Part shown: positions 5,214 through 6,633 of the stretch, piece after piece
Position numbering within the stretch: position 1 is the first letter of the stretch
How the letters are laid out: every line of letters begins with the position of its first letter
The notes under the pieces: generated by a model
Databases searched by the model: none
The model's input: the letters and a program-made list of their open reading frames with translations, nothing else
Told to the model about the DNA's origin: nothing
From: an uncultured Ruminococcus sp.
GTDB taxonomy: Bacteria > Bacillota > Clostridia > Oscillospirales > Ruminococcaceae
Length of the DNA stretch: 6,633 bases
NCBI GenBank assembly: GCA_937910385.1
Contig: CALEPT010000062.1
Coordinates: forward strand, 1 to 6,633
Reading direction: 5' to 3'
Made by a program: the position numbers and the translations under genes

Positions 5214-5728
5214 TATTTCACCTGCACATACTTCTTCGGCTCTAAGTGAGCAAATTCAATTTTGCTTCCGTTCTTCAAAGCTGCTGTTAAATCCTGTTTC
5301 CTGATCGTTGGCTCATTCAGTAGACCCGGAGCATTGTGCAACGCCCATTCAACAAACCCATCGTCTATAACAGTGTCCTGTCTGGTAATGTAGGAAATCT
5401 TCACTCCGTCCTTGTCAAACTTCTCGCCTTTCAGAAGCCAAGCAATAAACCGCTTTGTTCGATCCGCTCTGTTTTCAATCACTTTCGCACGTTTGCTTGT
5501 TTCCTGCTGCACCTTGTGAAGTGCGGACGCTTCTGCTGCCACAAGTTCCGCATCCAGTTTGTCTTGCTTGTACGAATTGCGAAGTGCTTTAATCTTCTCG
5601 TCAAACTCAATGTCGATTGCCGCAAGTTTCTGTTCAAGCTCTTCCTCGGTAAAAAGCATTTCCCCTGTTTCTTCGTCAACTGCTGATGCAAGCAGTTGCT
5701 CGATCATTTCATTCTTCGGGTAAATCAT
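5213..5728 (-). CDS. Siphovirus Gp157 family protein
   Basis: The 171-residue product fits the siphovirus Gp157 family. A long charged coiled coil (about 26-90, LTEEELEQKL-like to RAKVIENRADRTKRFIAWLL) is followed by a small C-terminal domain with GVKISYITRQDTVIDD, ALKNGSKIEFAHLE and KKYVQVK. The family is common directly upstream of recombinases and SSB in phages of Bacillota. It has been linked to phage resistance in streptococci, and its biochemical role is unclear. ATG 5728 has an ideal AAGGAGG (5741-5735) with a 6-nt spacer. The start overlaps the preceding gene by 20 nt, and the TAA shares a base with the next gene's ATG, so it is firmly embedded in the operon. No membrane segment or catalytic motif is visible. 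Confidence 0.88.
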   Translation of the reverse strand: MIYPKNEMIEQLLASAVDEETGEMLFTEEELEQKLAAIDIEFDEKIKALRNSYKQDKLDAELVAAEASALHKVQQETSKRAKVIENRADRTKRFIAWLLKGEKFDKDGVKISYITRQDTVIDDGFVEWALHNAPGLLNEPTIRKQDLTAALKNGSKIEFAHLEPKKYVQVK

Positions 5729-5966
5729 GCTCGTCCTCCTTGTATTCCAAATCTTTGATAATAGATGTCACTCTGCGGACAGACACAACCTGACAAAACA
5801 GCTTAAGCACTTCATCGTCATCGTGTATGGTTGCGACTTCAACAACTTTGCCAATCCCAAATGCGGTCATCACTTTCTGGCAAACTTCCATCTTAAATTT
5901 CGGCGCAATGCAAACTTCTCTGTTTCCGTCACCGTAGTCGATCAATGCCAAGTCAATATATTTCAT
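5709..5966 (-). CDS. Hypothetical phage protein, 85 aa
   Basis: The product opens with MKYIDLALIDYGDGNREVCI, a beta-strand-like segment, followed by a helical middle (FKMEVCQKVMTAFGIGKVVEV) and a strongly acidic C-terminus (YKEDEHDLPEE). It has no recognised domain, zinc site or membrane segment. The gene is well supported by an AAAGGAG ribosome-binding site 5 nt before ATG 5966, by a 4-nt ATGA junction with the helix-turn-helix gene upstream, and by a 20-nt overlap with Gp157 downstream. Its position at the head of the recombination module suggests an accessory role there, but nothing in the sequence shows which. Confidence 0.8.
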   Translation of the reverse strand: MKYIDLALIDYGDGNREVCIAPKFKMEVCQKVMTAFGIGKVVEVATIHDDDEVLKLFCQVVSVRRVTSIIKDLEYKEDEHDLPEE

Positions 5967-6202
5967 TCGTTCTCCTTTCCGAGACGGTATCTCATAAACC
6001 GTTTCTTTTCACCCTTGCTGTTCATTCTATGCGCCCATCTCTTTTCAATAGACACACCACTGCGGATCAGCTCGGATATACGCTTTGTCGGGCTGTTAAT
6101 GTTCAGCTTCACGACCAAATCTCTGACGGTTGCGCCTTCTGGATGTTCGTTTAGATATTGCACGATAGCAATTCTCTGATTAGTCTTGCTTTTTTCTTCC
6201 AT
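5963..6202 (-). CDS. Small helix-turn-helix DNA-binding protein
   Basis: The 79-residue basic protein reads KTNQRIAIVQYLNEHPEG, then ATVRDLVVKLNINSPTKRISEL, then IRSGVSIEKRW, and ends with KRFMRYRL. This is a winged helix-turn-helix layout: recognition helix around NSPTKRISELIRSG and wing KRWAHRMNSKGEKKRFMRYRL. It is close to the HTH_39 type of phage regulators. I prefer ATG 6202. The in-frame ATG 6244 has no ribosome-binding site and sits in the stem of an inverted repeat, and residues added by it do not resemble a domain. ATG 6202 also has only a distant AAGG (about 14 nt), so the start is uncertain. It lies directly after the region's only real intergenic gap, so autoregulation is a reasonable inference. 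Confidence 0.72.
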   Translation of the reverse strand: MEEKSKTNQRIAIVQYLNEHPEGATVRDLVVKLNINSPTKRISELIRSGVSIEKRWAHRMNSKGEKKRFMRYRLGKENE

Positions 6203-6209
6203 CTGTGGT

Positions 6210-6215
6210 AGTATA
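6210..6215 (-). promoter_or_regulatory. Possible -10 box (TATACT)
   Basis: TATACT matches the TATAAT consensus at 5 of 6 positions and ends 7 nt before ATG 6202. No convincing -35 hexamer is found 16-18 nt upstream, so the site is weak by sequence. It is listed because it falls in the only sizeable non-coding gap, next to two inverted repeats. Confidence 0.25.
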
Positions 6216-6229
6216 ACCTTGTCCTTTCT

Positions 6230-6248
6230 GCTGATGCCTTTCATCAGC
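6230..6248. promoter_or_regulatory. Perfect inverted repeat GCTGATG-N5-CATCAGC, possible operator
   Basis: Arms 6230-6236 and 6242-6248 are perfect 7-bp complements around CCTTT. The 19-bp dyad is a typical size for a dimeric helix-turn-helix operator. It would cover the -35 region of the TATACT box at 6210-6215. It may also fold in RNA and would then bury the alternative ATG at 6244. Confidence 0.4.
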
Positions 6249-6253
6249 GGTAT

Positions 6254-6279
6254 TGCCGTCAGTGGTTGCCGTCACTGGC
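6254..6279. repeat. Tandem 13-bp direct repeat
   Basis: TTGCCGTCAGTGG (6254-6266) is followed directly by TTGCCGTCACTGG (6267-6279), differing at one base. That single difference (CAGTG versus CACTG) creates the inverted symmetry of the stem-loop at 6255-6282. It may be a duplicated protein-binding site or a small tandem duplication. Confidence 0.7.
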
Positions 6280-6287
6280 GGCTTTTT
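6255..6287 (+). terminator. Stem-loop with T-run: terminator-like on the plus strand
   Basis: GCCGTCAGTG (6255-6264) pairs with CACTGGCGGC (6273-6282) over 10 bp, including one T-G wobble, around an 8-nt loop. Five T's (6283-6287) follow. That is the shape of an intrinsic terminator for rightward RNA, against the direction of all genes here. Read leftward, the T-run becomes an A-run before the stem and the wobble becomes an A-C mismatch. It would then be a weaker hairpin just after the upstream gene's stop. Confidence 0.4.
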
Positions 6288-6584
6288 AATGCACATCTAC
6301 GATATGATAGCGTCCGTACCCTGAAGGTCTGCCACTGCCAATGCCAAGACCAAACCCGGCAAGGTTAATAATGTTGAGGATCTTGTTCAGCGAATACACG
6401 TTCTCGGTGTAGCGGATTGTGAACTCGGCTTCCCACCCGGAAAAGCAATTCAGCCGTGCCATCGTGTGTCCGCTCTTCTTTAAGGGCATCAGCTTCTCTA
6501 CAATCTTGGCTTCTGCAAAGCTGATTGGAATGAGATCATTGTTGCTGAGAACGGTCACAGCGTTCTTAATCTTTGTTGCGTAGG
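6286..6584 (-). CDS. Phage protein of unknown function, C-terminal 98 aa (5' end lost at contig end)
   Basis: The genuine frame is open from 6584 leftward to TAA (6288-6286), giving 98 residues from YATKIKNAVTVLSN to the end. The visible part has a helical AEAKIVEKLMPLKK stretch and FSGWEAEFTIRYTENVYSLNKI, and ends in INLAGFGLGIGSGRPSGYGRYHIV. The ending recalls a family of phage early proteins with 'W...f.i.......l...l..aG..vGIGd.RP..yGRF.V' that has no function known to me. The open frame continues rightward to a GTG at 6618, but those first residues (MTGVQTCALPIS) are translated sequencing adapter and are not part of the gene. The true start lies beyond the contig. Confidence 0.75.
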
Positions 6585-6633
6585 AGATCGGAAGAGCACA
6601 CGTCTGAACTCCAGTCACATCACGATCTCGTAT
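6585..6633 (+). other. Illumina TruSeq adapter contamination
   Basis: Positions 6585-6618 read as the full 34-nt TruSeq read-1 adapter (starts AGATCGGAAGAGCACACG, ends CTGAACTCCAGTCAC). A 6-nt index, ATCACG (6619-6624, TruSeq index 1), follows, and then ATCTCGTAT, the start of the P7-side adapter sequence. This is untrimmed library sequence, not phage DNA. Confidence 0.99.

Noticed and set aside
5727..6179. 150-codon open frame on the plus strand
   Set aside because: Antisense to the 85-residue gene and the helix-turn-helix gene, both with overlapping junctions and recognisable features. Its translation has no domain.
6203..6244. Start of the helix-turn-helix gene at ATG 6244
   Set aside because: No ribosome-binding site, the codon lies in an inverted-repeat stem, and the extra residues look like untranslated leader. 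Not fully excluded.
1..6633. tRNA genes, insertion sequences, integrase or attachment sites
   Set aside because: I saw no cloverleaf-like segments, transposase or integrase motifs, or terminal inverted repeats on either strand.

Overview
The window looks like the early (replication/recombination) region of a tailed phage or prophage. It is probably the end of a metagenomic or draft contig from a Bacillota (Clostridia-type) host. Three observations support this. Every supportable gene lies on the minus strand in a tightly packed, overlapping array. Ribosome-binding sites are strong AAGGAG(G) types. The gene families (Gp157, Rad52-like annealing protein, NinB-like, SSB, replisome organizer, HNH, DUF1064) are those of siphovirus early modules. 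The host assignment is inferred from remembered family resemblance, not from a search.

Transcription runs right to left. Positions 6585-6633 are not biological: they are Illumina TruSeq adapter plus index, joined to a truncated phage gene (6286-6584). Next comes the only sizeable non-coding gap (6203-6285), which holds two inverted repeats, a near-perfect 13-bp direct repeat and a -10-like box. A small helix-turn-helix gene follows, then an unknown 85-residue gene, Gp157, a Rad52-like single-strand annealing protein, a NinB-like protein and SSB. Together these form a homologous recombination and ssDNA-handling module (about 3.6-6.2 kb). A DnaD-like replisome organizer follows. Its linker-coding region has three iteron-like TTTACG repeats next to a 56-bp stretch of about 20% GC, a candidate replication origin. 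Two nuclease-type genes (HNH and DUF1064/PD-(D/E)XK) come next.

The left 2.2 kb is the accessory part of the same cluster. It holds a membrane-anchored SleB-like protein that appears to lack the catalytic glutamate, two small cysteine-rich proteins, a 59-residue protein, a 197-residue unknown, a 72-residue unknown, and the N-terminus of a pentapeptide-repeat protein. The 15-bp repeats of that last gene run off the left edge.

Many neighbouring genes share ATGA, GTGA or TAATG junctions or short overlaps, so they are probably one translationally coupled polycistron. No plus-strand gene, tRNA, CRISPR array, transposon or attachment site is supported. Apart from the 83-nt gap, no intergenic stretch exceeds about 17 nt.
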